NCBI GenBank assembly: GCA_020137815.1
Contig: CM035351.1
Location: 1 to 64,000, forward strand
Direction: 5' to 3'
DNA length: 64,000 nt
From: Hormiphora californensis
Taxonomy: Eukaryota; Ctenophora; Tentaculata; Cydippida; Pleurobrachiidae
This document shows, one piece after another, positions 25,301 through 36,096 of this stretch (position 1 is its first letter; each line of letters opens with the position of its first letter). A program made the translations under genes and the position numbers. The notes under the pieces are model-generated. The model was not told the origin of the DNA, searched no databases, and was given only the letters and a program-made list of their open reading frames with translations.

Positions 25301-26851
25301 GCGAGGGGTAGGGGGTTATGTGGCGAGGGGGAGGGGGGTTATGTGGCGAGGGGGTGGTGGGTTATGTGGGGAGGGGGAGGGGGTTATGTGGGGAGGGGGA
25401 TATGTGGCGAGGGGGTTATGTGGCGAGGGGGTTATGTGGAGAGGGGGTGGTGGGTTATGTGGGGAGGGGGAGGGGGTTATGTGGCGAGGGGGTGGTGGGT
25501 TACGTGGGGAGGGGGAGGTGGAGGGGTGGTGTTGGGGTTTGATGCCTCTAGAAAGATGTTAGAAAGATATATAATGATCCCTTACTTGTTCAACAAGTCT
25601 TGTTGATATCAAAACCATGTATAAAGGCCCTAATAATATTCCTCTCTCTCTCTAGGGCGCTTCAGGGCAACTTGGCGAGCAAGCAGCCTCCAGCTCGCCC
25701 AGACCCACCTAAATTCCATCAAGACGCCGCTCAGACCAGTGCAGCAGGTGAGTTGTGTACATACTTCCTTGTATGTCTGTATGTGAGTAATGAAGACGTG
25801 TGTTACAAAATGTGTGTATATAGTGTGTAACTAGTATTTGTTTAACTAAATGAGTTGTAAAATGTGTAACCGTTACAGCTGCTGCGGTAGTCCCTCAACA
25901 AGTCCCTTCCCCGCAATACACTTCTATCGCACCTCAATCCGGTAACATAGTGCATGCGGTATAATAATACACAGCTATCAGTATGTCTTCACACAGCTAC
26001 CAGCATGTCATCACACAGCCACCCAGCATGTCTTCACACAGCTACCCAGCATGTCTTCACACAGCTACCCAGCTTAAACCCACCACAGCATGAACCGCCA
26101 CTATTAATTCAAAGCATGCGCTTCTTTCCACAGTCTACCTGTACCTATACCTGTACCTATACCCAGAGATATATCTCCGAACCGAATATTGTCTCCCACA
26201 CAGCGCTCAACCAACACTTGCCTGACACTAATTCAAACACTGCATGGGTTCTTCCATATACTTCACACTCATAACAGCACACTAACGCGGCCCCATTTCC
26301 AGCCCCACCTCCAGCCAATATGCAGCACCAGCAGGCGAACCCCCAGGCACCGCCCCTTGCAACTCCTGGAGCGCCTCAATACTACGGTGCAGGTATTTTA
26401 TAGCATCCTTTCTATTGGGGGCAAATGATCGAACCCTATGTGTATGAGACTCATTGAGACATATAATATGGTTACCCTTGGGCAGCTACTAGCCTCGGCT
26501 CCTTGGTGTCGGGCAAGTTTCCTCTTCATGAAATACCTATTTGCACCTTCTTTTATTTGTTGTATAATTGTTGATTTCCCTGTGGTGTATCTTGATTTGT
26601 TGCTCTCTCTAATTTCAGCTAACCCACACTCCCACACAGGAGGTTATCAGCCCGCTTATGGGATGCAATACCAGATGCCCCCGATGCCTCAATATGCAGG
26701 ATACTACACCTACCCTCCTCCAGGACAACAATATCCACCCCAACAACAGCAGTATCCTCCTGGCCAATATCCCCCTCAGGCAGCCTATCCCCCGGGGCAG
26801 TATCCTCAATACCCACCGGGTCAATACCCCCCTTACACCGGGCCAAAATAA
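18682..26851 (+). CDS. PDCD6IP: ALIX / PDCD6IP (ESCRT-associated Bro1 protein)
   Basis: Eighteen exons give exactly 867 residues: 18682-18795, 20806-20952, 21113-21307, 21408-21578, 21772-21927, 21999-22112, 22367-22650, 22764-22936, 23637-23770, 23897-23989, 24426-24594, 24656-24804, 24906-24988, 25104-25247, 25656-25747, 25879-25941, 26303-26392, 26619-26851. All junctions are GT-AG and phase-consistent. The N-terminal Bro1 domain ([46 protein letters not shown]) is followed by a coiled V domain ([19 protein letters not shown]) and a Pro-rich tail of QYPPGQYPP repeats. Bro1 binds CHMP4, the V domain binds YPXnL ligands, and the tail recruits TSG101/ALG-2-like partners in budding, cytokinesis and membrane repair. 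Human ALIX is 868 residues, so length is normal. Exon 1 was placed by similarity of KPLMTFI-like sequence. An alternative acceptor 21 bp into the last exon is possible. A LINE sits antisense in intron 1. Confidence 0.95.
18880..19402 (-). mobile_element. Probable LINE 3' tail with AAT microsatellite
   Basis: Downstream of the minus-strand RT frame, the sequence runs to an (AAT)8 array at 18883-18906. CR1/L2-type LINEs often end in short tandem repeats, so this may be the element's 3' terminus. The segment itself has no clear coding function. Confidence 0.45.
19403..20716 (-). mobile_element. 5'-truncated LINE reverse transcriptase in ALIX intron 1
   Basis: An open frame runs from about 20716 to 19403, beginning before the first Met at 20644 (upstream residues include [14 protein letters not shown], a normal RT segment). 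Motif A is [14 protein letters not shown], motif B is [16 protein letters not shown] and motif C is YADDSQIYV, so the catalytic aspartates are intact. The C-terminal part ends with [14 protein letters not shown]. It belongs to the L2/CR1-like group. Endonuclease and ORF1 are missing, as expected for 5' truncation during target-primed reverse transcription. The long open frame suggests a recent insertion. It is antisense to ALIX. Confidence 0.9.
20716..20805 (+). repeat. 45-bp duplication carrying the ALIX exon-2 acceptor
   Basis: A 45-bp unit made of GTTAAATAACTGTTTCAG plus the first bases of exon 2 (GAGATGTCGATTGCTG) is present twice, ending at 20760 and at 20805. The upstream copy runs into an in-frame TAA after 11 codons, so only the second acceptor gives ALIX. 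Confidence 0.9.
20992..21069. repeat. CT microsatellite in ALIX intron 2
   Basis: Nearly perfect (CT)n of about 78 bp just upstream of the exon-3 acceptor. Confidence 0.95.
22142..22350. repeat. CT-rich array in ALIX intron 6
   Basis: Interrupted (CT)n fills almost the whole intron and forms the extended pyrimidine tract before exon 7. Confidence 0.95.
23015..23636. repeat. C-rich minisatellite filling ALIX intron 8
   Basis: About 17 units of a 30-36-bp repeat (CCCCCTCTACACCCC plus ATTCTATAACAACA) run up to the exon-9 acceptor. The real acceptor CTACACCCCAG/GC is the last unit with a G in place of the usual C or A, so the repeat itself supplies the pyrimidine tract. Confidence 0.9.
25255..25540. 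repeat. G-rich minisatellite in ALIX intron 14
   Basis: Units of GAGGGGGTTATGTGGCG and variants repeat about 12 times directly after the exon-14 donor. Runs of four to six G suggest quadruplex potential on the coding strand. Confidence 0.9.
25975..26078. repeat. CACACAGCTACCCAGCATGT repeats in ALIX intron 16
   Basis: Four to five copies of a unit of about 24 bp. Each contains an AG-ending CACACAG that could act as a weak acceptor. Confidence 0.75.
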
Positions 26852-27300
26852 GCAGGGGAGGATAGATTTTATACGTTTTTGGAGACCTATAATAAGAGAT
26901 GGCTTAAAGCACTTCGTTTAAGTGTACATTTCAAATCTCTAGTTGTTGTAGTTGCAGAAATAATGAACATTCTTTTTTCAAAAAGTAGAGTGCTGGGGTG
27001 GCATTAATTCTTCCCATTCTATTGTAAACTGTTTTAGTGAATATATGTTGTCATATGTACATTGCTATTGACTGTTTTTATGATTAATTTGATTAGTCTT
27101 CACTAAATCCGATTTAATTCTTCTTTCTCCAGTTTTACCTTTTGTGGAGCACGCGATTCTTCCCTGTTTGCATCGCCTTTATAACCGCGCGTTTATTAAC
27201 TGCATTGCGCGCCGCGCAAAGTTTCACATTTAAAATTAAATCCGCGCCGATGATTTTCAAATTTTTTCACGTGTTCCTTTGGGCGCGATTATAATCTGGG
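26852..27300. other. ALIX 3' flank
   Basis: AT-rich sequence presumably includes the ALIX 3' UTR. No clear AATAAA near the stop could be singled out. GCGCGC-rich words begin at about 27170. Confidence 0.4.
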
Positions 27301-27304
27301 TGCC

Positions 27305-28005
27305 TTGCAGCGTGTTTACAGGTGCGCGCTACCAAAAAAGTACACCTAAAACCACTTAGACCGACTTTTTTCAAACGGCTATAGCCGTGCAACCACATGA
27401 TCGATTTCAGTAAACTAAACGGTATCTGATAGAGAATCGATAGCCCTAACCGATAACCCCAAACAAAACCCTAACCCGACCCTAACAACAGCCCTAACCC
27501 GTCTCGACCGCCAAAATCGATGAATTGTTAGCAATGGAAGGCACCCAGATTTTAACGTTTTCCTGTTCCTTTTTGGCAAACGTTGAAATCTTTGAAAAGC
27601 GCCGCCTTATCCTTTGAAAAGCGCTGCCAGCAACGTTTGCCAACCTTATCCTATCGGGTGCCAGCAGCGTTTGCCAATTGAAATCTCGGTGTTTGGAGTG
27701 TCCTGGAGTGTCAACACTCACGGTTTTTAGGGTTAGAACTTGGGTTGGGGTTATGGTTTGACATTTCCTATCAGATAAACTTTGGATTAGCCAAAACGGT
27801 TGAGTGGTTTGGCAGTTAGAGGCTAAAGTGCGTTTCAAACGACTTGACCTGAGATTCCTGGAAATTCAGGATTTCCCCTTTGTAAATACACGCACGATGC
27901 GCCGAGTTCCAAGAATTACGGGTCAAGTCGTTTGAAACGCACTTTAGAGCCGTGTTAGTGCAGGGTACTTTTTTGGCAGCGTGTACCTGTAAACAGGCTT
28001 CCAAA
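27305..28005. mobile_element. 700-bp inverted-repeat element with GCGTTTGCCAA repeats
   Basis: The outer block GCGTGTTTACAGGTGCGCGC with AAAAAAGTAC near 27310-27350 is inverted at 27962-27998. A strong inner hairpin (AAGTGCGTTTCAAACGACTT and complement) is at 27826-27948. Telomere-like CCCTAACCC words occur at 27443-27500. No ORF of note. Confidence 0.6.
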
Positions 28006-28334
28006 CATCCAGATCGTACCGGCGCCCTCCTTTTTTGGGCTAAGTTTAGGGTAATCGTCCGGAAGTTTACCTAATGATCTGTTTAGACGTGTTTTATTGA
28101 TTTATGATAGGTTTAATCCTGAACAAGATCTGATTGATATGATAGGTTGAGACTCGAGCCGATTCGACAATATAATACCAAAGCACCGTTATAGTCACTG
28201 CGGTCCGCGGTAGTCATCGTAGTCACAGATAGTTTACAAGTTTACAATTAAAGTTTTATTTATAAAGAAACAGGCCTTCCCTGAATGGGTCCACCTAAAT
28301 AAATATTAAGTTAACTATCCCTTCACACTCACAC

Positions 28335-29455
28335 TCATCAGCACAGCACAGCACATTGAGGCGAAAGGTCATTTGGAAGTGGCGGGTACCCTCTGACTGG
28401 AGGACGATCGTGAAATCCTGTCAAGTAATTGCCCAATGAAGATTTGAACTGATCTAAGCTCACACAAGAATTGACAGCAGCTGGTAGAGTGTTCCATAAA
28501 TGAGCTGCTCTTGGACCAAATGAGCAGTGAAATTGATTAGCTCGTTTCGTTTCTGCTCTATAGGGGTAGGGTGGTGGGACTATCTGCATACCCAGTCTAG
28601 CGTGCTGTTGAAATACTACACAGTGGTTTTTAGGTGGACATACGGAAAAAAATTTCTAAAAATGGTTCTATCCGATAGATACTAGTCCATAGAGTTGTAT
28701 GCCATGCGACCCACCGATTGATTGCTTCTGAATCGATGCGTTATTTGAGTTTTTCGTCACCCTACCCCCCTCAAAATTACCACTGTGTACTAGGTTGGCA
28801 GAGTTAGGTACAAAACCATGAATCGTCTTCCACACATGAATCAGAATGTAGCGCTGTCTCCGACGCTGGAGGGACATAAGATTGAGCAATTTCAGTCTAT
28901 CCCAATAGTCATGACCCTGCAATCTGCATACCATCAAGACGTCTGGTGAAACAACGTTGGACATTCTCAATAGCCTTGATATCACCAGCCTTGGAAGGGT
29001 TCCAGACTAGGCAACAGTACTCAAGAATAGGCCTGACCAAGGCCCAGGTCAAAATTGTTGAAAAAGTGCTGGCAATGGGAAATTGGGGATCACATTGCCG
29101 GCATACAGGGTGCTGGCGCGTCCCCAGGGTGCTGGCGCGTGGCAATGGGGAGGCAATGCGAAAACTTCTCATTGCTCCATATTGCTGCCAGCACATGTGT
29201 GCTGGGAGCTAATTAGAACCTAGTGGCTAATTAAAACGCCAGAAAAGAGAGTGGACTTGAAAAGCTGTACCATAACCTCCGGAGAACGGTCCCGAAAAAC
29301 GCTGAATATCCAGCCACTCAAGAGGGAAGCCTTCCGCACTATGATAGAAATGTGCCTCGTCCATGACCCATCTGAAGACATCTGGACACCCAGATCACGA
29401 ACGTCAGGTTCGGGGGTCAACTGCACACCTGAGCTTGTAGTATATGAAAACACTT
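28335..29455 (-). pseudogene. Degenerate LINE reverse-transcriptase 3' half
   Basis: Three minus-strand frames in order read VRDLGVQMSSDGSWTRHI (29.4 kb), LVRPILEYCCLVWNPSKAGD (29.0 kb), then HDYWDRLKLLNLMSLQRRRQ and a CSFGPRAAHLWNTLPAAV end (28.4 kb). These are consecutive C-terminal RT segments of a CR1/L2-type LINE broken by frameshifts and by a small direct repeat (GGTGCTGGCGCGT) near 29110. It is non-functional. Confidence 0.85.
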
Positions 29456-29824
29456 CAGCCTTACTGAGAGGGCGACTGTTAGAACAGCTGTTCTAGTTGC
29501 TGGTCACTTTAGTATAGTCATGAGTCTCTATTCAGTGTAGAATGTAGATACGTGAAACTGTAATGAGGTGAAATCCAATATAATAAGTTTTTGAAAAAAC
29601 ACATACGAAGCTATTCTCACTAAAACTTTCTACAAATTTGGTAATTTAAAATCACTATAAATCGTTAATCGTTAAATGTCGCTGTCAGTTTTGTGTGTCA
29701 TATCAGTCTGTTCCCGTCCCTGTCTGAAACATTTAGATATGTTAGTAACTAATTATCTGCGGCCTGGTCTGGGTAGTACCCCCAGTGGGTACTATATCTG
29801 TATTATATCTGTACTATATCTGTA
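29456..29824. other. Intergenic, nothing recognised
   Basis: AT-rich. A short TATATCTGTACTATATCTG repeat occurs at about 29790-29830 just beyond the next gene's stop. Confidence 0.4.
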
Positions 29825-30665
29825 CTATATCTGTGACACTCTGTACGCAAATTGTTTCTTCTCCCCGTTCTTTTGAGGGACAAATAACCGAGAGTCTTCA
29901 GCTGTAACTCTCTTAATGGGCTTTACAGCATGTGTTGGTATTGTCCTGCCCTGTGTTGGTATTGTCCTGCCTTGTGACACAACTTTAGTTTGTGAAGTTA
30001 CTGGGTGTGGTGGTGCCCGCTGTGAGGAAAGTGAAGAAACAACAGATTTTCTATTGTCCGTACTTCTCTGATGTTTGGTGGTGTTTGGGATGTGTGTTGC
30101 CATGGTAACGTTGTTGTTTGGAGTGAATATATCCTCCATTGAAAAACAGAGAGATCTCTGGGGAGGGACTAGCTGTCCTCCAAACAGATCTCCCATAGAG
30201 CTGTGTAGTTTAGAACTTCTGAAACAATCTTGCAGAGTGTCTTCTAAAAAGTAGTCCTCAGTAATATTCTCCCAGGGATCTGAAATGTTTGTTGTCATGG
30301 TAACGCTGTACACTGCAGTACAGAGAGCACGTGTAAAGCCATGTTGTCATGGTAACGCTGTACAGAGAGCACGTGTAAGCCCATGTTGTCATGGTAACGC
30401 TGTGTTAAGGTTTGTTACCTGTATTAGCGAAGTTTGGATGTTTCGCGGCCTTGTATCCATGGGAAATTAACTCCTGAATAGTGGTAGCATCTTTGAGGCT
30501 GGCACATAGCAACCCAATAGCTTCAAAACTCTCCCTGCTTCTTTTAACGATCACTAAAACACTACAGCCGTACTGATAGCAGTATCCTATATCCTGAAGG
30601 GAGAGTGGTTTATAATACAAATCATTCCTTGGATTTCCAATGAAAACGGGCGTTATCTTAATAAT
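29825..30665 (-). CDS. Unidentified protein, two 3' exons
   Basis: Exons about 30665-30419 (donor CAG/GTAACA) and 30279-29825 (acceptor CATTTCAG) join in phase 1. The upstream exon is compact and mixed alpha/beta in look (LYYKPLSLQDIGYCYQYGCS, then VLVIVKRSRESFEAIGLL, ISHGYKAAKHPNF). The downstream exon is polar, Ser/Thr/Pro-rich and probably disordered, with a GRTIPTQ tandem repeat and a basic end. No Met opens the upstream exon, so at least one 5' exon is missing; a phase-0 acceptor at about 30665 is my guess. I do not recognise the family. The 139-bp intron consists mostly of three repeat units with X-box-like motifs. Confidence 0.55.
30286..30410. repeat. Triplicated X-box-like unit in a short intron
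   Basis: GTTGTCATGGTAAC occurs at 30291, 30343 and 30385 inside repeated units that also carry CTGTACAGAGAGCACGTG. A fourth related motif (GTTGCCATGGTAAC) is in the neighbouring exon at 30106. The palindrome matches the known RFX X-box consensus. Confidence 0.8.
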
Positions 30666-30878
30666 GACTTATCATTAATGAACAGCTTGCATGATGCATG
30701 GTCTCTGATTTAAAGGTTGATTCTACATTATATGGGTGCAGTTACATGCAGTCCCCTACTACAGGTTCAATCTTAGATACTGCCGCACAAATCAAATCAA
30801 ATCAATACAATTATCTTTCTAAATATTTAGTAGGTAATGTACCTCCATACTAATGATCTCGTTCTCGTTGTATCGTAT

Positions 30879-31036
30879 AGATCCGCACACTACAGAGGGA
30901 CTTGTAACTTTGAGACGGCAGTGTTTCTTAACCAGACCCAGATGCGGCACTCGGGAAATAATCCGGTTGTGACACTCCCAGGCAACATCGTGAAGAAACC
31001 TATTTCTCCAGTTTTCAATGTAACAACCTCCTGATA
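30879..31036. other. Possible exon, strand undecided
   Basis: The plus frame after an acceptor-like GTATAG reads SAHYRGTCNFETAVFLNQTQ and ends in TGA at 31034-31036. The minus strand is equally open and could be a 5' exon of the 29.8-30.7 kb gene. Neither reading has a recognised domain or a compelling partner exon. Confidence 0.25.
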
Positions 31037-32040
31037 GGGGGAATAGTATTTGCAGTTAATTAGTGGTAATTAGTGGTAATTAGCTGTGAGTTATATAACC
31101 CACACTTTCTTAAAGTCATGGTTCATGTGGTAACACGTAACAATACAATGATAATACCCCCCCCCCCACCCAAACAATACTCTGCAAGACTACAGTGACA
31201 AGTCACAACTTTATTAGGGACATCTACATTATACCATAGCTCAAGAAGGCAACCTCCCTCCCTAGAAGGAGTGATTCTTGTTATTGTGTGTTTGGGACAA
31301 CGTGCAATGATCCTAGTAAAATATGCATGTTGGTTGTTGGTGAGTGAGAGAGGAAGCTAGGAAGACGAGAGGGCAGAGGCTGTATAGAGATTGTTTGGAG
31401 CACCAGAGAGAGAATTGAGAAATGGGTTGGTCATGGTAGGAGGTAACCATGGTAACCAGGGTAGAAGGTATTAAAAGGAGATTAAGCTGCTCAAATGTGA
31501 GCTCCAACACATCTACTTGAAATGGGTGATGGCTATAGTGGTTCTAGGGTGTAACTGCAGGTCATAATAACCCAGGCTCCAATTAATAATTAATATTACT
31601 AATTACCAATGTGGTAAAGGTTGAAGGTTCTCTTTCGTTTTTTATTAGCAAACATCAATTCATATCTGTTGAAACGTGTTAGATTTTATGTAACAGGCTT
31701 TATAAAAGATAGCGAGAGAGGCAGGGTAAAAAGGCATGATACAATACAGGGAAGTAGGGAAAATGATAGGACATATTGTAGGGCAGCTCTCAATACAAAG
31801 ACAAGTATCATGTAGGATAGGTCAATACAAAGACAAGTAAGACAGGTCAATACAAACAACAGTAGCTGCAGGAATGAGAGGTATTTGTTCACAAGAAGAT
31901 AAACAATGATTGACACGGCCCTCCCTGCTGCAGCCGCCTGCCGCACTGGTCATGAGCTCGGGATACTGGGAATATTGAATTATCTCCCATCACACAAGAA
32001 ATAGGATTCCTGTGGACACACGGAAAGAATGAAAAGCTCT
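31037..32040. other. Intergenic, nothing recognised
   Basis: Short ORFs only. TAACCATGGTAACC (X-box-like half palindrome) occurs at about 31443. Confidence 0.4.
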
Positions 32041-32048
32041 TGTCAAGG

Positions 32049-32102
<54 letters not shown>

Positions 32103-32112
32103 TGATAGAGAG

Positions 32113-32159
<47 letters not shown>

Positions 32160-32500
32160 AGAGAGAGAGAGAGAAGAGAGAGAGAGAGATAGAGAGAGAG
32201 AGAGACTCTCTCTCTCTCTCTAAAAAAAGAGAGAGAGAGAGAGAGAGAAAGCTGAAAGACACGATGACATATAGTGGATGAGTAAGCACACTAAAGCACA
32301 CGATATTGAAGGAGAATGGCAAGTTATGCTTAGCGATCCATTACGCTCATGGTCGTCACTGAAAAATGAAAAAAAGAGAGAGAGAGAGAGAAGGAGAGAG
32401 AAGGAGGGAGAAGGAGGGAGAGAAGGAAGGAGAGAGAAGGAAGGAGAGAAGGAAGAAGAGAAGGGAAGAGAGAGAATGAGAGAAGGGAAGATGTGAGTTA
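32049..32500. repeat. GA/CT arrays in head-to-head orientation
   Basis: (GA)n runs from 32049 to 32205, flips to (TC)n at 32206-32220 and returns to (GA)n up to 32249, forming a hairpin-capable purine/pyrimidine mirror. A looser GGAGAGAAGGA tract follows at 32375-32490. Confidence 0.9.
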
Positions 32501-32990
32501 ACAAATGACAAAGAGACTAGATGAGCAGGGAGTAATGGCTGCAGTTTAACTTTTCATCAACAACTCAAGTAATGAAGTATCAGGTGTCTGCTGCTGCAGG
32601 GGTGAACATTAATGGGGGAACAGATGAGAGATAGGAGTGAGGAGTGAGGGGAGGGATGTTTTCTTAAACAGGAGGGGGATTAAAACCAGGTAAAGAATGA
32701 ACAGAAGAATGAACAGGAGGGGGATTAGGAAGGGAATGGTAAACACACAGTGAACACCAGCTACTAGGTACAATGCAACGTTGAACTAAAGAGATGTGCA
32801 TAGTAATAAGAGAGACCCAGAGAGAGAGAGGGGGGGCACAGTGGACTATTTAAAGGAGAGAGAAATGGAGTAAAAAGTAAAAAGTAAGGAGAGGGAGAAG
32901 GTCAGCAAGGCAAGGAGAGAGAAAGGGAAGGGAAGGAATATAGTGTTGTGTGTAGTGATAGTGTTGGCCATGGGGATAGAACAATGAAAA
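32501..32990. other. Intergenic purine-rich DNA
   Basis: G/A-rich, no gene or defined element supported. Confidence 0.4.
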
Positions 32991-32994
32991 GAAT

Positions 32995-33132
32995 GTGTGT
33001 GTGGGGGGGGCGGGTGGATGGGCGGGGGCAGGTGGGTGTGTGTTGGTGGGGGTGGATGGGCGGGTGGGTGTGTGTGGAGGGGGCGGGTGGATGGGCGGGG
33101 GCGGGTGGGTGTGTGGGGTGGATGGGTGGTTG
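32995..33132. repeat. G-rich minisatellite (GGGCGGGTGGATGGGCGGG)
   Basis: Several units of GGGCGGGTGGGTGTGTG and variants, with many runs of three to eight G, favour quadruplex formation on the plus strand. Confidence 0.85.
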
Positions 33133-33701
33133 TAAAATAGGAATCTGGAATAATGAACAGCCAGCTTTATATCAGTATAATATACAAAGTGATCTATTCC
33201 TGTGTATCAGTGTGATATATCAGTGTGTATAATATAGCTAGACGGTAGATACAACAGAAACAGTGGGACACACAACATGATAGTTGATACTGTGGATTGT
33301 GGAACTAGAGGGGAACACATGTGTTGAGACAACATGAGAGCAGCAACTAGTCGAGCAACTAGTTGAGGTGTGAGGATATGTTTTCTCTTTGAAGGAATAA
33401 CCCATATCATAACATCAGAGTAGAAACTTCTGGTAAATCAGAGGAGGGGAGAAACTTCCAGAAGGATTTGAATGAAAACAAACCCACCGATTGACACACA
33501 GTTCACATTTCACTATTAAACGACACGATATAGGTGTGTAATATTACCGGTTCAGCGGACAGGCATCATGGGATTCTAACACACACTTACACACAACTAC
33601 CCCCTCTCTCAGTCTGCCCTTCTGACAATCTTCGTCACTCGATCTCTAGCTCACTCATTTCGTGTGTCCCCCGTATTACTTCCATTATAGCCTCCTTCTC
33701 T

Positions 33702-33905
<204 letters not shown>

Positions 33906-34014
33906 CTCCCTCCCACAGCTGTTCACTAATCACCAACAAACAGCTCGTGTTATCTCAGTACAGCACCACTCTGCAGTCCTTAGTCCTCAGTTCTACATTG
34001 ATCAGTTTCACGTT

Positions 34015-34310
34015 GTTCATGTTGTATTAATATCACATTTCACAGTTCTACATTTGATATTAATATCACATTTCTCAGTTCACGTTGTTCATGTTGTATT
34101 GATATCACATTTCACAGTTCTACATTTGATATTAATATCACATTTCACAGTTCTACATTTGATATTAATATCACATTTCTCAGTTCACGTTGTTCATGTT
34201 GTATTAATATCACATTTCACAGTTCTACATTTGATATTAATATCACATTTCTCAGTTCACGTTGTATTAATATCAAATTTCTCAGTTCACGTTGTATTGA
34301 TCACAGTTCA
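34015..34310. repeat. Minisatellite near the Kv 3' end
   Basis: Units built of ATATCACATTTCACAGTTC, ACATTTGATATTA and CACGTTGTTCATGTTG repeat about six times in higher-order order. It lies 50-340 bp beyond the Kv channel stop codon, so it may be part of its 3' UTR. Confidence 0.85.
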
Positions 34311-34354
34311 CAACAATATTGTCCAATTCTGTATCGGTCCACTATCACAGTTTT

Positions 34355-35575
34355 TCACTTTCTTGATTTCTTCTCGTTCTCATGCCACTCTGCGAACTTT
34401 GAAACTACTATTGTCATGGGAAGTGAGAGTATGACCATTCCCATCATCAGCGCCACAGACCCGACCATGCACCCTCCTAGAGTTATAGGGACGGTGTCAC
34501 CATAACCCAGGGTACTGAGAGTAACAAGACTCCACCAACTGGCGTTTAGAATACTGTTAAACTGGTCCCCTCCCTCTGTATAGTACATCACTGCTCCAAA
34601 CACCAGCACCACCATATGGGAGAACACATAGATAATCGCCAGCTGCGATCGGGTCTCGTAGACAAACCTAATGATCTGGAATAACTCCTCAGAGTGCCGG
34701 ATAAACCTGTGAGGAGGGGGAGTCATAGTTACTTGCCTAGCAACCTGTGAGGAGGGGGAGTCATAGTTACTTGCCTAGCAACCTGTGAGGAGGGGGAGTC
34801 ATAGTTAGCTGCCTAGCAACACAAGTCACAACTTGTTTGAAAGGGGGGGGGGTAACCTAGCAACCAATATAATACCTGAATATTCTGACCATCCGTAGTA
34901 ACCGTGATGCTCTCAGTATAGAAACTACATCCATGCTACTCGTTACTGACAGTAATGACACGCCATGTTGAACATAGTATGGGCTAAGTGCCACCAGGTC
35001 TATGATGTTCATTGGAGTAGTGAAGTAGCCACAGTTGGCATGAGATGGCCAGGATACGATCCGCAGAATGACGTCAAATGTGAAGAATGACATAAAGAAC
35101 TTGTCGGCAATGTGTAATGTATTGTAAGTGGTTGTTCCTGGTATCCCCACATCTGGTAACAACTTCTTATCAGTCTCCAACATCATCATGCCAAGGGCAC
35201 AACACACCAGCACTACATCTAGTATGCAATAGGCCAGGGCCCCGCAGTTCATTGTCGGTTCATTCAGGAACATGAACAAGTTCTCCTTCCACCCTCTTGG
35301 TGCTTCACTCACACAATCCTGGGTACTGGCTGCACGGTGGTTGGGGTCTATCTTGAAGAAATTCAACTCTTGTCTTGCCACTGTGCTATCAAAGTTATGG
35401 GTGAGATTTAACGTGCCGCACATGTAGTATTGGATAACGTGCTCAAAGAATTGTCTGTTCCTATCAAAGAAGTAACACTTTATATCGGGACGGTAGTACA
35501 TCTCCAAATCATCAGATCCAAGAAGGGTAGATGGATACGCCCGGAGTTTACTGCGCTTTATCTCATACACTTCAC
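34355..35575 (-). CDS. Voltage-gated potassium channel (Kv), 5' exon missing
   Basis: Two exons, 35575-34876 and 34706-34355, join in phase 2. The first starts inside the T1/BTB tetramerisation domain (YEIKRSKLRAYPSTLLGS, CYFFDRNRQFFEHVIQYY). It continues through S1 (ALAYCILDVVLVCCALGMMM), S2-S3 (KFFMSFFTFDVILRIVSW, NIIDLVALSPYYV) and S4 with regularly spaced Arg (ILRASRLLRMVRIFR). The second has S5, the pore with selectivity filter TLGYGD, and S6 ending LPMTIVVSKF. It forms a tetrameric plasma-membrane K+ channel that repolarises excitable cells. Oddities: the filter has Leu where most Kv have Val (TVGYGD), S6 has LPMT instead of the usual Pro-X-Pro, and the C-terminus ends about 11 residues after S6. 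The beginning of T1 and the start codon must be in an upstream exon that I could not place. Confidence 0.93.
34704..34822 (-). repeat. Triplicated Kv 3' splice site (38-bp unit)
   Basis: On the minus strand the unit ACTCCCCCTCCTCACAG/GTT is present three times in tandem with GCTAGGCAAGTAACTATG spacers. The copy at 34706 is followed by the real S4-S5 exon. Confidence 0.9.
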
Positions 35576-36096
35576 CTGGGGGAATTCAGAAAGTTAGCAA
35601 GTTCTAGAGATACTAGTGGTACACTATGAATTAAGATTATCTGACCAAATATCGTTCAGATTGTTCAACTGGAGGTCAAGCAATGTTTGAAGGAAGATGA
35701 TTCACATGATCTATAACCCAGCCACCCTCTAGATAAGAAGAAGGAAGAGTAGTAGAGTGTATTATAAGACCTCCCTCTAAGATATATTCGATATACTATG
35801 CAGGTTGGCCAACTTCCATAGCTTCCATGCTTGTGAACTGATTTATACACACTTTAAGCTGTATACATTTAATACATGTATCATTGCGAGTTGTATTTAT
35901 ATTATACATTTAATTTCATACATGTAACATTTCGTACTATAATATACATTTACATGTACCATTGTCATGTTGTACGCTCCAAGCGCTCCAGCATCCAATA
36001 TTATTTGGCGAAGTTTCTTTTGTCTTGAGTGAAGTTCTTGGCAGCAGTAAAGTGTACTATTATTATACCATCTTTCATTGTACATTTCAGAGTGTC
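35576..36096. other. Upstream of the known Kv exons
   Basis: AT-rich with a repeated ATACATTTAATTT / ACATGTA motif at 35865-35955. No exon that would complete the T1 domain was identified. Confidence 0.4.

Noticed and set aside
25277-25606. Gly-rich protein with repeated EGVMW-type words
   Set aside because: It is the translation of a G-rich intronic minisatellite inside ALIX. The three overlapping frames are equally open.
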